Below, in pieces: positions 17,910 through 27,085 of a stretch of DNA of 64,000 nucleotides. The stretch is from positions 1-64,000 of the forward strand of contig CAWGRQ010000001.1 of NCBI GenBank assembly GCA_963824985.1, given 5' to 3'. This stretch comes from JAFNAG01 sp963824985. GTDB lineage: Bacteria > Acidobacteriota > UBA6911. How positions within the stretch are numbered: the stretch's first letter is position 1; every line of letters begins with the position of its first letter. The position numbers and the translations under genes were made by a program. Below the pieces are notes generated by a model, which saw only the letters and a list, made by a program, of their open reading frames with translations, ran no database searches and was not told where the DNA came from.

Positions 17910-19198
17910 CACGCAATGCGGCAAAGGAGGCCGGGATCCGGCGGCGAAGGAGGCAGAAGATGCTGCCGGACGTGGGTCTGGCCCTGCAAAACCTCGCCGT
18001 GCGTAAGCTGCGCTCGCTGCTGACCATGCTGGGCATGATTTTCGGCGTCGCCGCAGTCGTATCCATGCTGTCGATCGGGGCCGGGGCGCAGCAACAGGTC
18101 ATGGCCTTCATCGAGCAACTCGGGGTCCGCAACCTGATCGTGGAGGCCAGCGATGTCACCGACAGCCAGGAACTGATGAGGATCCGTAAGATTTCTCCGG
18201 GCTTGTCGCTCAAGGACCTCAGAATCATTCGAACCAACGTGAGCAACCTGACATCCTCGACGCCTCGCAAACGGGTGACTCCGTCGAGCCTGCTTCCCAA
18301 ACCGCGGCAGGATATGCCGGGAGTCTACGGCGTAGCCCCCGAATATCAGGATATTGCCGGATTGAAGGTCGTAGCGGGCCGCTTTTTCAGCCAGGATGAC
18401 ACCGACCGGATGGCGCCGGTCTGCGTCCTTGGCGAAGGAGCCCGCGCGAATCTCTTTCCGCAGGCGAACGCAGTCGGGCAGTACATCAAGATCAACGAAC
18501 AGTGGTTTCATGTCATCGGCATCCTCGGATCGCAGCTCACCATGCAGAACGAGCTTTCCGGCCTGAAGGCGCAGAACCTGAACAACCTCATTTACGCCCC
18601 GATCGACAGCGTCATCTACCGCCTTGAGGAGAGCCGGAGCTATCTGAGAGACGAGATCGACGGCCTTTTCCTGCAGCTCGACAAAACCGCGGACAGCAGC
18701 GTGGTCGCGGATGTCGTGCGCGGCATCCTGAACACGTCCCATCGCAATGCCGGCGATTACAGCCTGGTCGTCCCGGCGGAACTCCTCGCCGAACAGAAGC
18801 GCACCCAGCAGATCTTCGAAATGGTCATGGTGGCGATTGCGTCCATCTCTCTTCTGGTGGGGGGCATCGGCATCATGAACATCATGCTGGCGAGCATACT
18901 GGAGCGCACCCACGAGATCGGCGTGCGCCGGGCGGTCGGGGCGCGAAAGCGCGATGTTCTGCGCCAGTTCCTTGTTGAAGCTATCCTGATTTCTTTTGTC
19001 GGCGGCCTGCTCGGCATCGGATGCGGCTTCGGCATTTCGCGCCTGGTGGCGATGATGGCCGGGTGGTCCACAATTGTGACGCTCAATTCAATCCTGCTGG
19101 CCTTCCTGGTCTCGGTTTCAGTGGGTCTGATCTTCGGTATTTACCCGGCGGCCAAAGCGGCCCGCCTCGATCCGGTCGAAGCATTGCGCTACGAATAG
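17906..19198 (+). CDS. MacB/FtsX-type ABC transporter permease, 430 aa
   Basis: The layout is that of type VII ABC permeases: first membrane helix after LALQNLAVRKLRSLLTMLGM (residues 30-65), a periplasmic MacB core (70-310), then three C-terminal helices (ASISLLVGGIGIMNIMLA, LVEAILISFVGGLLGIGCGF, AFLVSVSVGLIFGIYPAAKA). The coupling-helix motif ERTHEIGVRRAVGARKRD and the final PVEALRYE are family hallmarks. A cognate ATPase is required for mechanotransmission, but none lies in this operon or elsewhere in the window. The substrate is unknown; drugs, lipoproteins or siderophores are typical for the family. Confidence 0.97.
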   Translation: MTRNAAKEAGIRRRRRQKMLPDVGLALQNLAVRKLRSLLTMLGMIFGVAAVVSMLSIGAGAQQQVMAFIEQLGVRNLIVEASDVTDSQELMRIRKISPGLSLKDLRIIRTNVSNLTSSTPRKRVTPSSLLPKPRQDMPGVYGVAPEYQDIAGLKVVAGRFFSQDDTDRMAPVCVLGEGARANLFPQANAVGQYIKINEQWFHVIGILGSQLTMQNELSGLKAQNLNNLIYAPIDSVIYRLEESRSYLRDEIDGLFLQLDKTADSSVVADVVRGILNTSHRNAGDYSLVVPAELLAEQKRTQQIFEMVMVAIASISLLVGGIGIMNIMLASILERTHEIGVRRAVGARKRDVLRQFLVEAILISFVGGLLGIGCGFGISRLVAMMAGWSTIVTLNSILLAFLVSVSVGLIFGIYPAAKAARLDPVEALRYE

Positions 19199-19244
19199 GA
19201 GCCGCGCCGGTTCTCAGGCATCGTAACCCGCATTATTCACGAAG

Positions 19245-19345
19245 CAAAACATCGCAGGACACGGATGAACGCTGCTGCATACGGATTGGATCCGTGTGCA
19301 GGGATTTTGCGGGGCTCGAAGGGGCCCGGCGCTACGCGCTGGCCT
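19245..19345 (+). repeat. Dispersed repeat (ACGGATGAAC family), copy 2
   Basis: Contains GACACGGATGAACGCTGC, GGATTGGATCCGTGTGCAGG, a GATTTTGCGGGG block and GGCCCGGCGCTAC, matching the reverse complement of 13183-13262. It fills most of the 340-bp gap between the permease and the TMTC-like gene. Similarity to copy 1 may extend to about 19390 (GCAGACTGTTGAGTGCTC). Confidence 0.65.
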
Positions 19346-19537
19346 GCATTTCCCAGTGCAGACTGTTGAGTGCTCCAATCGAACCTCTAAGGATCCCTTG
19401 TGCTCCCGGATTGAAATGCTTATAAGTACCTCGTTCAGGAATATTTCAAAAGACGAGAAATTGACCCGTGACCAACCGACTGCCGGGACACTCTGCCGGA
19501 AGCCCGAAATCGCATTTTGGGGAGCGCGAAGTCTGCC

Positions 19538-21880
19538 ATGAAGAATAGCCGCCGCAAAAATCAGGCGGAACAAAAGGGGGGAAGCCGGGGGGCGCGCACC
19601 GATCCGAGGGTTTCGGTCGTTTCCGCGGGATCCCCGCCGGCCCGATTCCCCGGCCAGGTTGACGGGAAGGCCTTTGCCGGCCGCGCAATCTGGATCGTAT
19701 TGTGCCTGATTGCAGTCAACGTGCTTGTCTATGCCCCGGCATGGCATTACGACTTCGTAGTCATTGATGATCCTATTTATGTGAGCAACAATCCGCAGGT
19801 TGCCGGAGGGCTCTCCCGGGCCGGCGTCGCTTGGGCCTTTACCACGTGGCACGCGGGATACTGGATTCCGCTAATCTGGCTTTCGCATATGCTCGACGTC
19901 CAGCTCTTTGGCATGGACGCGGGCCTGCACCACGTTACCAATCTTCTGCTGCACGTTGCGAGCACCATCCTGCTGTTCTGGCTGCTGTTTCGAATGACGG
20001 GCGCGGCCGGACGGAGCGCTTTTGTAGCGGCGCTGTTTGCCGTCCATCCTCTGCATGTCGAGTCCGTCGTCTGGGTGACGGAACGTAAAGATGTTCTCAG
20101 CACGCTCTTCTGGTTGCTGGCCCTGTGGGCGTACACAGGGTACGCGCGGGAGCCCCGCTGGGATCGCTACCTTCGGGTTTTGCTCTTCGCGGCGCTGGGA
20201 CTGATGGCAAAGCCCATGTTGGTGACCCTGCCTTTCGTTTTACTCCTGCTCGATGTATGGCCTCTTCGGCGCGTGACGCTGGAAGCGCGCGCCCCCGGCT
20301 CCGGAGGGCTTTCGGTCTGGATCCGGCTGGTGCGGGAAAAAGTTCCGATTATGGCGCTCGCCGCCATTTCCAGCGTTCTCACTTACCTGGCCCAGCGACA
20401 CGTGGGGGCTGTCAGCGAAGCCGGCGCCCTGCCGTTTCTCATGCGTCTGGAAAACGCACTGGCATCATTCTGGGCCTACCTCGGCAAGATGCTCTGGCCG
20501 GCGCGGCTGGCGGCGTTTTACCCCTATCCCGAATCCTTTTCCGCCGTATGGGCCGCCTGCGAGCTTGTGGGCCTGCTCGCGGTATCCGTACTGGTGATAC
20601 GGGCAGCCCGGCGGTTTCCCTATCTCGCCGTGGGGTGGCTCTGGTACGTGGGAACTCTGGTTCCGGTCATCGGGCTGGTCCAGGTAGGCATGCAGGGGAT
20701 GGCCGACCGGTTCACTTACGTGCCTCTCATCGGCATCTTCATCATGATCGCCTGGGGAGTTCCCGATCTTCCGGGATTCGGGCGTTTCCGGCGGATTGCC
20801 ATCCCGGCCGTCGCGGTCCTGGTACTTGGAGCGTGCGCGATCACCGCACGTGCCCAGGTCCGGCACTGGCAGAACAGCACGACCCTGCTCGCACACGCGA
20901 TTGAGGCCAGAGATGACAACTGGTGGGCGCACGAAGCCCTGGGAGAAGTGCTTCAAGATCAAGGCCGGCAGGCCGAGGCCTTCGAGCATTTCACGGAAGC
21001 GGTGCGCATCAAGCCCGGTTATGTGCAGGCGTTGCTGAAACTGGGAGGGGCGCTTCTGAGCCAGGGAAAAATCGATCAGGCTTCCGGATACCTGGCCGCC
21101 GCCGTGAAATTTCAGCCTGGCAATGCGGAGGCCCGCAGTGATTACGGGGATGCCCTGACGAAGCAGGGGAAAACCGGCGCGGCCGCGGACCAATATCGCG
21201 AATCTTTGCGCCTTAAACCCGAGGTGGCGGAAGTGCATAGGGCCCTGGGAAGGGCATTGGTCGGCGAACAGAATTATGCAGAGGCCTTGAATCAGTTTGC
21301 GGAAGCTTTGAGGATCAAGCCGGAATTTGCAGAAGCCTGCAATGACATGGGAAGTACACTATCCATGCTGGGGAAGACGGAAGAAGCGTTGGCCTCTTTT
21401 TCCAGCGCCGTGCGCCTCAAGCCGGAGTATGCCGAAGCGCAGTACAATCTCGGCACGGTCCTGGCTGGCCTGGGGCGGACCGACGATGCCGTTGCCAGGT
21501 ACAACGAGGCCTTGCGCCTGCGACCGGATTTCGCGGAGGTACAGAATGCCCTCGGCTTGATCTATGCCGCCGCCGGGCGGATGCGCGAAGCCCTGTTCCA
21601 TTTTTCCGAGGCCGTGCGTCTGAAAGCCGATTACGCCGCGGCCCGCTACAATTTCGGGGTCGCACTGGCGGGCCAGGGGAAAACAAGCGAGGCCATCTCT
21701 CAATACTCGGAAGCGGTCCAACTCAAACCGGATTATGAATTTGCCCATCTGAACCTGGGATTGGCGCTGGCGAGATCGGGGAGAGTGGATGAGGCGATTC
21801 GCGAATTTACGGCAGTCCTGCAGATCAATCCGCAGAACAAGGCGGCACGCGCGGCCCTCGATCGGCTCCGGCGACAATAG
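19538..21880 (+). CDS. TMTC-like multi-pass membrane protein with C-terminal TPR repeats, 780 aa
   Basis: The ATG at 19538 follows GGGGAG. The N-terminal half has about ten membrane helices with the luminal motif DFVVIDDPIYVSNNPQV after helix 1 and HPLHVESVVWVTERKDVLS, both characteristic of TMTC/PMT-related (GT-C fold) glycosyltransferases; DDP likely supplies the catalytic acid. The C-terminal half (from about residue 455) is ten or so TPR units of 34 residues (EALGEVLQDQGRQAEAFEHF, LGTVLAGLGRTDDAVARYNE). Bacterial homologues are common in acidobacteria and delta-proteobacteria; a role in protein or lipid glycosylation is inferred. No operon partner. Confidence 0.92.
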   Translation: MKNSRRKNQAEQKGGSRGARTDPRVSVVSAGSPPARFPGQVDGKAFAGRAIWIVLCLIAVNVLVYAPAWHYDFVVIDDPIYVSNNPQVAGGLSRAGVAWAFTTWHAGYWIPLIWLSHMLDVQLFGMDAGLHHVTNLLLHVASTILLFWLLFRMTGAAGRSAFVAALFAVHPLHVESVVWVTERKDVLSTLFWLLALWAYTGYAREPRWDRYLRVLLFAALGLMAKPMLVTLPFVLLLLDVWPLRRVTLEARAPGSGGLSVWIRLVREKVPIMALAAISSVLTYLAQRHVGAVSEAGALPFLMRLENALASFWAYLGKMLWPARLAAFYPYPESFSAVWAACELVGLLAVSVLVIRAARRFPYLAVGWLWYVGTLVPVIGLVQVGMQGMADRFTYVPLIGIFIMIAWGVPDLPGFGRFRRIAIPAVAVLVLGACAITARAQVRHWQNSTTLLAHAIEARDDNWWAHEALGEVLQDQGRQAEAFEHFTEAVRIKPGYVQALLKLGGALLSQGKIDQASGYLAAAVKFQPGNAEARSDYGDALTKQGKTGAAADQYRESLRLKPEVAEVHRALGRALVGEQNYAEALNQFAEALRIKPEFAEACNDMGSTLSMLGKTEEALASFSSAVRLKPEYAEAQYNLGTVLAGLGRTDDAVARYNEALRLRPDFAEVQNALGLIYAAAGRMREALFHFSEAVRLKADYAAARYNFGVALAGQGKTSEAISQYSEAVQLKPDYEFAHLNLGLALARSGRVDEAIREFTAVLQINPQNKAARAALDRLRRQ

Positions 21881-21904
21881 CCAATCGGGGACCGACGACG
21901 CTAA

Positions 21905-21938
21905 TTCCATGATCACGGAAAGCGTTATATGCTATAAG
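21905..21938 (+). promoter_or_regulatory. Possible operator and -10 box upstream of the molybdenum hydroxylase genes
   Basis: TTCCATGATCACGGAA at 21905-21920 is a 16-bp palindrome with one mismatched pair. TATAAG at 21933-21938 could be a -10 box, and AGGAGG precedes the first gene at 21974. The arrangement suggests regulated transcription, but no regulator gene is adjacent. Confidence 0.35.
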
Positions 21939-21973
21939 TCTCCATATCTGAAAGCCTGCAGGAGGGGACACTT

Positions 21974-22453
21974 ATGCAAGAGACCATTCCATTCCGGCTG
22001 AATAACCGTCCGGTGAGTCTGACCGTTGACGGAGACCGGATGCTCCTGTGGGTTCTGCGCACGGAGCTGGGGCTCACCGGAACCAAGTACGGCTGCGGCC
22101 AGAGCCTGTGCGGAGCCTGCACGGTGCTGGTAAACAAGGAAGCCGTTCGCTCGTGCCAGCTCCCGGTCAGGGATGTGCGGGGCAAAGAAGTCATCACCAT
22201 CGAGGGCCTGTCCTCGAATGGGAAACCACACCCGCTGCAGCAGGCATTCCTGGACCATAATGCCTATCAATGCGGCTTCTGCACTCCGGGCATGCTGTTG
22301 AATGCCCAGGCGCTGCTGCTGAGAAACCCGAAGCCCGGAAAGGCAGAGATTATGGCAGCCATGGAAGGCAACGTCTGCCGCTGCGGTTCGTATGGGCGCA
22401 TCGTCCGGGCCATCCAGGCGGTTGCCGGAAGCACCAAAGGAGGAGAGGCATGA
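21974..22453 (+). CDS. (2Fe-2S)-binding small subunit of a xanthine oxidase family hydroxylase, 159 aa
   Basis: Two iron-sulfur clusters relay electrons from the molybdenum site. The plant-type ferredoxin cluster is at GCGQSLCGACTVLV (about 41-55) with a further Cys near 61, and the helical domain carries CGFCTPGM near 101 and NVCRCGSYGRI near 135. Length and order match the CoxS/IorA family. AGGAGG lies upstream of ATG 21974. The stop overlaps the start of the large subunit (ATGA). No FAD subunit is present, as in isoquinoline-1-oxidoreductase-like enzymes, so electrons probably go to a cytochrome or other acceptor. Confidence 0.97.
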   Translation: MQETIPFRLNNRPVSLTVDGDRMLLWVLRTELGLTGTKYGCGQSLCGACTVLVNKEAVRSCQLPVRDVRGKEVITIEGLSSNGKPHPLQQAFLDHNAYQCGFCTPGMLLNAQALLLRNPKPGKAEIMAAMEGNVCRCGSYGRIVRAIQAVAGSTKGGEA

Positions 22454-24597
22454 TGATCCATCCCGACGAGATCGAAACCCTTTCCGCGCCGGAAACGCCC
22501 GGGGGGCTTCCCCTGGACCGGCGGGGCTTTCTCAAAGTGCTCGGCACCGGTGTTTTCGTCTTCTTTTCATCGGAAGACCCGTTTGCGTTCGATGCGGCAC
22601 AGCGGGGACAACAGGACTATCCTGACGACTTCAATGCCTACCTGAAAATAGCGGAAGATGGCCAGGTCACCTGCTATTCGGGAAAGATCGAACAGGGGCA
22701 GGGAAACACGACGGCGCTGGCCCAGATGCTGGCCGAGGAACTGGAAGTTCCCTTCGATGCGGTAGACATGATCATGGGGGACACGCGGCTTTGTCCCTGG
22801 GATGGTGGCACGGTCGGCTCGCGCAGCATCAAGTATTTCGGTCCCGCGCTCCGCGCCGCCGGCGCCGAGGCGCGTGACGTTCTGATCCAGCTGGCCGCGG
22901 CGCAGTTGCAGCTGCCTCCCGAACGGCTCGCGGCGAAAAACGGATTCGTCTTCGACCGCACCGATTCCACGCGGCGCATCGCCTACGGCGCCCTGGCAAA
23001 AGGGAAAACCATCGAGCGGCATCTCGAAAAGAAGCCGGCTCTCAAGGCGCCGGCGTCTTTCCAGGTGTGCGGCAAATCGCTCCCGCGCAAGGACGGGATG
23101 GACAAGGTCATGGGGAAGGCGAAGTTCGCCGGGGATATGCGGCTGCCCGGAATGCTGTATGCAAAAATCCTGCGCCCTCCGGCGCACGGAGCCGAGCTTA
23201 GAAGCGCGGATGTTGCGGCAGCCCGGGCCTTCAAGGATGCCCGCGTGGTTCAGGACCGGGACTTGATCGCCGTCCTGCATCCCACGCCCGATGGGGCGGA
23301 AATGGCGTTGTCGAAAATCAAGGCCAGCTTCACGGATCCGGAAAGCAAAGTGGATGACGGCAACATCCTGGAACACCTCAAGGCGCAGCCCTCACGGACG
23401 CAGGTCATCGAAGAGAAGGGCGACCTTGAAAAGGGGAGGGGGCTGGCAACGCTCACGTTCGAAGAGACCTATTTCACACCCTACATCGCGCATGCGCCGA
23501 CAGAGACCCACTCCGCACTGGCGCAGGTTGCCGGCGACGAAGCCACCGTGTGGGTTTCAACCCAGCGGCCGTTCGGAGTGCAGCAGGAGGTCGCGAGCGC
23601 AATCGGTATGCCGGCGGAAAAGGTCCGCATTATCACTCCTTATGTGGGAGGCGGGTTTGGCGGCAAGAGCCAGGGCCGGCAGGCGGTTGAAGCCGCGCGC
23701 CTCTCGAAGCTGGCCCAGGCGCCGGTACAGGTCGTCTGGTCCCGTGACGAAGAATTCTTCTACGACACGTTTCGGCCGGCAGCCTTTGTAAAGATCGCCT
23801 CGGGGATCAACGGCAATGGTGAGATCGTCTTCTGGGATTACCAGGTGTTCTTCGCCGGCGAACGCAGCTCACAGAACTTTTACGCCGTCCCTCATTTCCG
23901 CACCGCCAATGCGGGCGGATTCAGCGGCGGGGCGGGCGCGCATCCATTCGGCACCGGGGCCTGGCGCGGGCCGGGGAGCAACACCAATGTTTTCGCCCGT
24001 GAATCCCAGATCGACATCATGGCCGCCAAAGCCGGGATGGACCCGGTCGCGTTCCGCCTCAAGAACCTGACGGATGCGCGCATGATCCGGGTCCTGAAGG
24101 CGGCCGCCGACAGATTCAAATGGACCCCGGCGAGGGCGCCGAGCGGCCGCGGATATGGGGTTGCCATCCTCGATTACCTCGGCACATATGTCGCGGCCAT
24201 GGCGGAGATCGGCGTCGACAAGAGTACGGGACAGATGCGGGTCAAGCGCGTCACGGTGGCTCAGGATCTGGGACAGGTGATGAATCCGGAAGGGGCACGG
24301 TTACAGATGGAGGGGTGCATCACCATGGGGCTGTCCTCGGTCCTGACCGAGGAGATCCGTTTCCAGGGGGGAAACATCCGGACCCGCAACTACGACGCCT
24401 ACGAGGTCACGCGATTTTCCTGGGCGCCCGAGATCGAGACGGTTTTGATCGACAATCCGGAGCTGGCGCCGCAGGGCTGCGGCGAGCCCACGATCACGAG
24501 CCTGGCGGGCCTGCTGGCCAACGCGTTGTTCGACGCCACGGGGATCAGGATTACAAGCCTGCCCCTGTCACCGGGAAGGATCAAGGAAAAGCTGTGA
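22450..24597 (+). CDS. Molybdopterin-binding large subunit, xanthine dehydrogenase/IorB family, 715 aa
   Basis: A Tat-type signal, DRRGFLKVLGTGVFVFF, lies at residues 23-40, implying export folded with cofactor. Molybdenum-cofactor motifs follow: GKIEQGQGNTTALAQM, YVGGGFGGKSQGRQA, GTGAWRGPGSN and the C-terminal APQGCGEPTITSLAGLLANA, where Glu is the usual catalytic base. The split order (N-terminal Mo domain first, then a/b hammerhead) is that of IorB-type aldehyde/heterocycle hydroxylases. The start may be ATG 22450 or 22453. Substrate cannot be told from sequence. Confidence 0.96.
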   Translation: MMIHPDEIETLSAPETPGGLPLDRRGFLKVLGTGVFVFFSSEDPFAFDAAQRGQQDYPDDFNAYLKIAEDGQVTCYSGKIEQGQGNTTALAQMLAEELEVPFDAVDMIMGDTRLCPWDGGTVGSRSIKYFGPALRAAGAEARDVLIQLAAAQLQLPPERLAAKNGFVFDRTDSTRRIAYGALAKGKTIERHLEKKPALKAPASFQVCGKSLPRKDGMDKVMGKAKFAGDMRLPGMLYAKILRPPAHGAELRSADVAAARAFKDARVVQDRDLIAVLHPTPDGAEMALSKIKASFTDPESKVDDGNILEHLKAQPSRTQVIEEKGDLEKGRGLATLTFEETYFTPYIAHAPTETHSALAQVAGDEATVWVSTQRPFGVQQEVASAIGMPAEKVRIITPYVGGGFGGKSQGRQAVEAARLSKLAQAPVQVVWSRDEEFFYDTFRPAAFVKIASGINGNGEIVFWDYQVFFAGERSSQNFYAVPHFRTANAGGFSGGAGAHPFGTGAWRGPGSNTNVFARESQIDIMAAKAGMDPVAFRLKNLTDARMIRVLKAAADRFKWTPARAPSGRGYGVAILDYLGTYVAAMAEIGVDKSTGQMRVKRVTVAQDLGQVMNPEGARLQMEGCITMGLSSVLTEEIRFQGGNIRTRNYDAYEVTRFSWAPEIETVLIDNPELAPQGCGEPTITSLAGLLANALFDATGIRITSLPLSPGRIKEKL

Positions 24598-24639
24598 CCG
24601 GGTGGAGCCGCGGGGATCGCGATTCGGAAAAACTGCGGA

Positions 24640-26918
24640 TCAAAACCGGTATAGATAGGACACCTTGAAGAACAGCCCGCGCTGCGTGTTGCGATAATCG
24701 CCGGATCCACGCACCATCTCCTGTCCATCCCAGGTCTGCCGCTCCAACAGCGCGCCATACCCCGCATAGGCAACAGTCCCGGGGACCAGCTCATACGAAC
24801 CGAGGAAATCGGTCAGGATCCGGGTCCTCGAACTGTCGTATTGAACGATGGCGCGAGCCGCGAATCGCTTGCTGATCTGATAGGTCGTGCGCGTGTTGAG
24901 GATGTTCACCGTATAGACACGTTCGCCTCCCTGCAGGCGGTCGAACGCATCCCGGGCGAAGCTGATGCGGTGGCTCAGCCTGTCGCTGGGTTGGATGGTA
25001 AAGCTGAGAGATGCATAGCGTTCCTTCCCCGGGTACGGATTTTCGGGGTCATAGTAGGTCGTGCGCGCCAGGCTCACGCTCGCCTGCGTGTACAGCCAGC
25101 GCAACAGTTGTGCCTGGCCCTGGAAATAGACTTCCCGGATGTCGAACATCTGCTGCGCCCAAGGCTCCCGGCCCCGTACCATGTGCACCCGGAATTGTCC
25201 CTGGCGGGTGAAATTGAAGCGCAGGCCGGCAACCACAATGCGATCGTTCCCCCCTGGACCCGGTCCTGATACGCACGCACGAAGACGAACGGGTTGAACC
25301 TTTTGAACCATGGGTAGCGGGATTCATCCGGATAGAAGTTCAGTCCCGAATAGGCCCAGCCGCCGGTAATCCCGGTCCGGTTGTAAAACGCCGTGTCCAT
25401 CTGGAAGTCGCGGTCGTAGTGTTCCATCTGAGCGCTGGCTTCGTAGCGTTTGCCGGTATAGCTGTAGAGCACCTGTCCGGCCATTCCCCGGCGTGCCGGA
25501 CCGCCGTCGAGAGGGCGGGTGAAGGAGGCGATCGCCGTCGCGCTCAACTGCTGGGTGTCGCCGATCTGGAGGGAGATGTCCCCGGCCCCGACGCGATTGT
25601 AACCACCGCCGAATTCCGTGTCGATGAAGAGGCCGCCCGCGTAACTTCCCTTGCCCAGGCTATACAGGGACCGCACGAGGTTGAAACTCTTGCGTTCCCG
25701 ATAGAGCGGATCCTCCGGGTCAACCTGGCCCGGAGCGCGATCGGAAGCGGAGAGCGTGGCAAAGGTAACCTTGCCCAGGCTCCCGGTCAGTTTGAATCCG
25801 TAAAGCGGATCGATGATGCGCCGGGTATGCACCGCCGTGCGCATGTTGCCGTCGCCGCCGGTTCCCGCAAGCTGGAACGTGCCCATCCCTTCCATGAAAA
25901 ACGGCCGCTTTTCACTGTAGAAGATCGGGTAGCGCTGGTTCACCTCAACCTGGAAAGAGTCGCTTTCCACCTGGCTGAAATCGGGCCGCACGGTCCCGTC
26001 CAGGGTGGTTGTGGAGGTGAGGCCGTATTTGACGGTGATGCCGGCGTCGGGGCTTGAGTCCGCCTTGCCCCAGGAACCGGAGGCCTGGCGGCTCTGCAGA
26101 AGGGAATAGGTGACATTGGGGATCGCTTCCAGCGTCAGGGGCCGCCTGACGTTGCGGAGCTTCACCGGCGCGTAGCGGGTGAAAATTGATGATCCTCGAG
26201 GCAGGTCCGGCCATGAGGCGGATATGCCCAGACGGCTGACGCGGCGCCAGAAGATCATGCCCATGCGCACCTCCGGGCCGCTTTTGAATCGGAGGCTCTT
26301 GAACGGAATGCGCATTTCCGCGGTGTAGCCTTCAGGACCGACCTTGCCCGCGCTGTCCCACACCCAGTCGGGAGCCGAGTCTTCCCCTGCGGTGCTGCTG
26401 TTGAGAATGTCCCCTTGGATTCCGCTGGGATTGACGAACAGATCATAGGAGCTTTGTCCGGAACTGAGCGCATCCAGGCTCACACCAACCCAGTCATCAT
26501 TCCAGATCGTGTCCCGGCGGGCGAGGGAGGTTTTTATTTTATCGGGCTCCGGATCGAGGCAGCGGAAGGCAAGATACAAATAGTTTGCATCGTGGGCAAC
26601 CCAGATCTCCGTCTTTTGCGCCAAGGTCTGGCCATACGCCGGATTGTACGTCAGCCATTCACCGAGGCGGAGAGATGAGGTTTGCCACGGGGCATCATTT
26701 AAGATGCCATCGATGACCGGCGGGGCTTCAAGGAAAGGGATCTCGATCGGAGGCAGCTTGAGGGGTTCGGCGATAGCGGCCCTCCCCGCCGTCTGGGTCT
26801 GTCCGGGACTATTCCCGGGAGGATCGGCAACAGCAAGAGTCTGCCCGGATAAGGAAAATGCCAGCCAGAAACCACCCAACCAGACACACCGATTCCGAGC
26901 CCACCGATATGAGTGCAT
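24640..26918 (-). CDS. CBM9-domain / DUF5916-type outer-membrane beta-barrel protein (one frameshift)
   Basis: After a signal peptide (CVWLGGFWLAFSLSGQTLA), residues 55-240 form a carbohydrate-binding family 9-like domain (PPVIDGILNDAPWQTSS, EIWVAHDANYLYLAFRC, DDWVGVSLD, YTAEMRIPFKSL). The remainder is the DUF5916 barrel (LTLEAIPNVTYSLLQ, FPIFYSEKRPFFMEG-like PIFYSEKRPFFMEG, many alternating strands) ending in aromatic FKVSYLYRF, the usual outer-membrane C-terminus. Near 25250 the frame shifts at a C6 run (25249-25254), which could easily be a sequencing error. Total about 755 aa. The gene is transcribed away from the DUF58 operon. Confidence 0.9.
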
Positions 26919-27064
26919 GATTTGTGCCGGCGAAAGAAATGCCGCCTTTCGCTAAACGTAGACGAATTATTGCGGAAAAAAGTTTTCTTTTTTTCCCAGG
27001 GCCGCGAGAATCCGAACCTGCGGAACAGGCCGTTTTTTCTCCGGAGTACGGTGTGCTTTCGAAT

Positions 27065-27070
27065 TATAAT
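27065..27070 (+). promoter_or_regulatory. Consensus -10 box for the DUF58-transglutaminase operon
   Basis: TATAAT at 27065-27070 lies 16 bases before ATG 27086. No good -35 hexamer is visible at the expected distance, so an activator may be needed. The 5' untranslated region would be under ten bases, with no Shine-Dalgarno sequence. Confidence 0.4.
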
Positions 27071-27085
27071 GCCGCTATCCGCGCC

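Noticed and set aside
17750..18913. Long minus-strand open frame opposite the MacB-like permease
   Set aside because: It is antisense to a clear permease gene and its translation (rich in His, Arg and Gln) has no natural domain; GC-rich DNA gives such frames.
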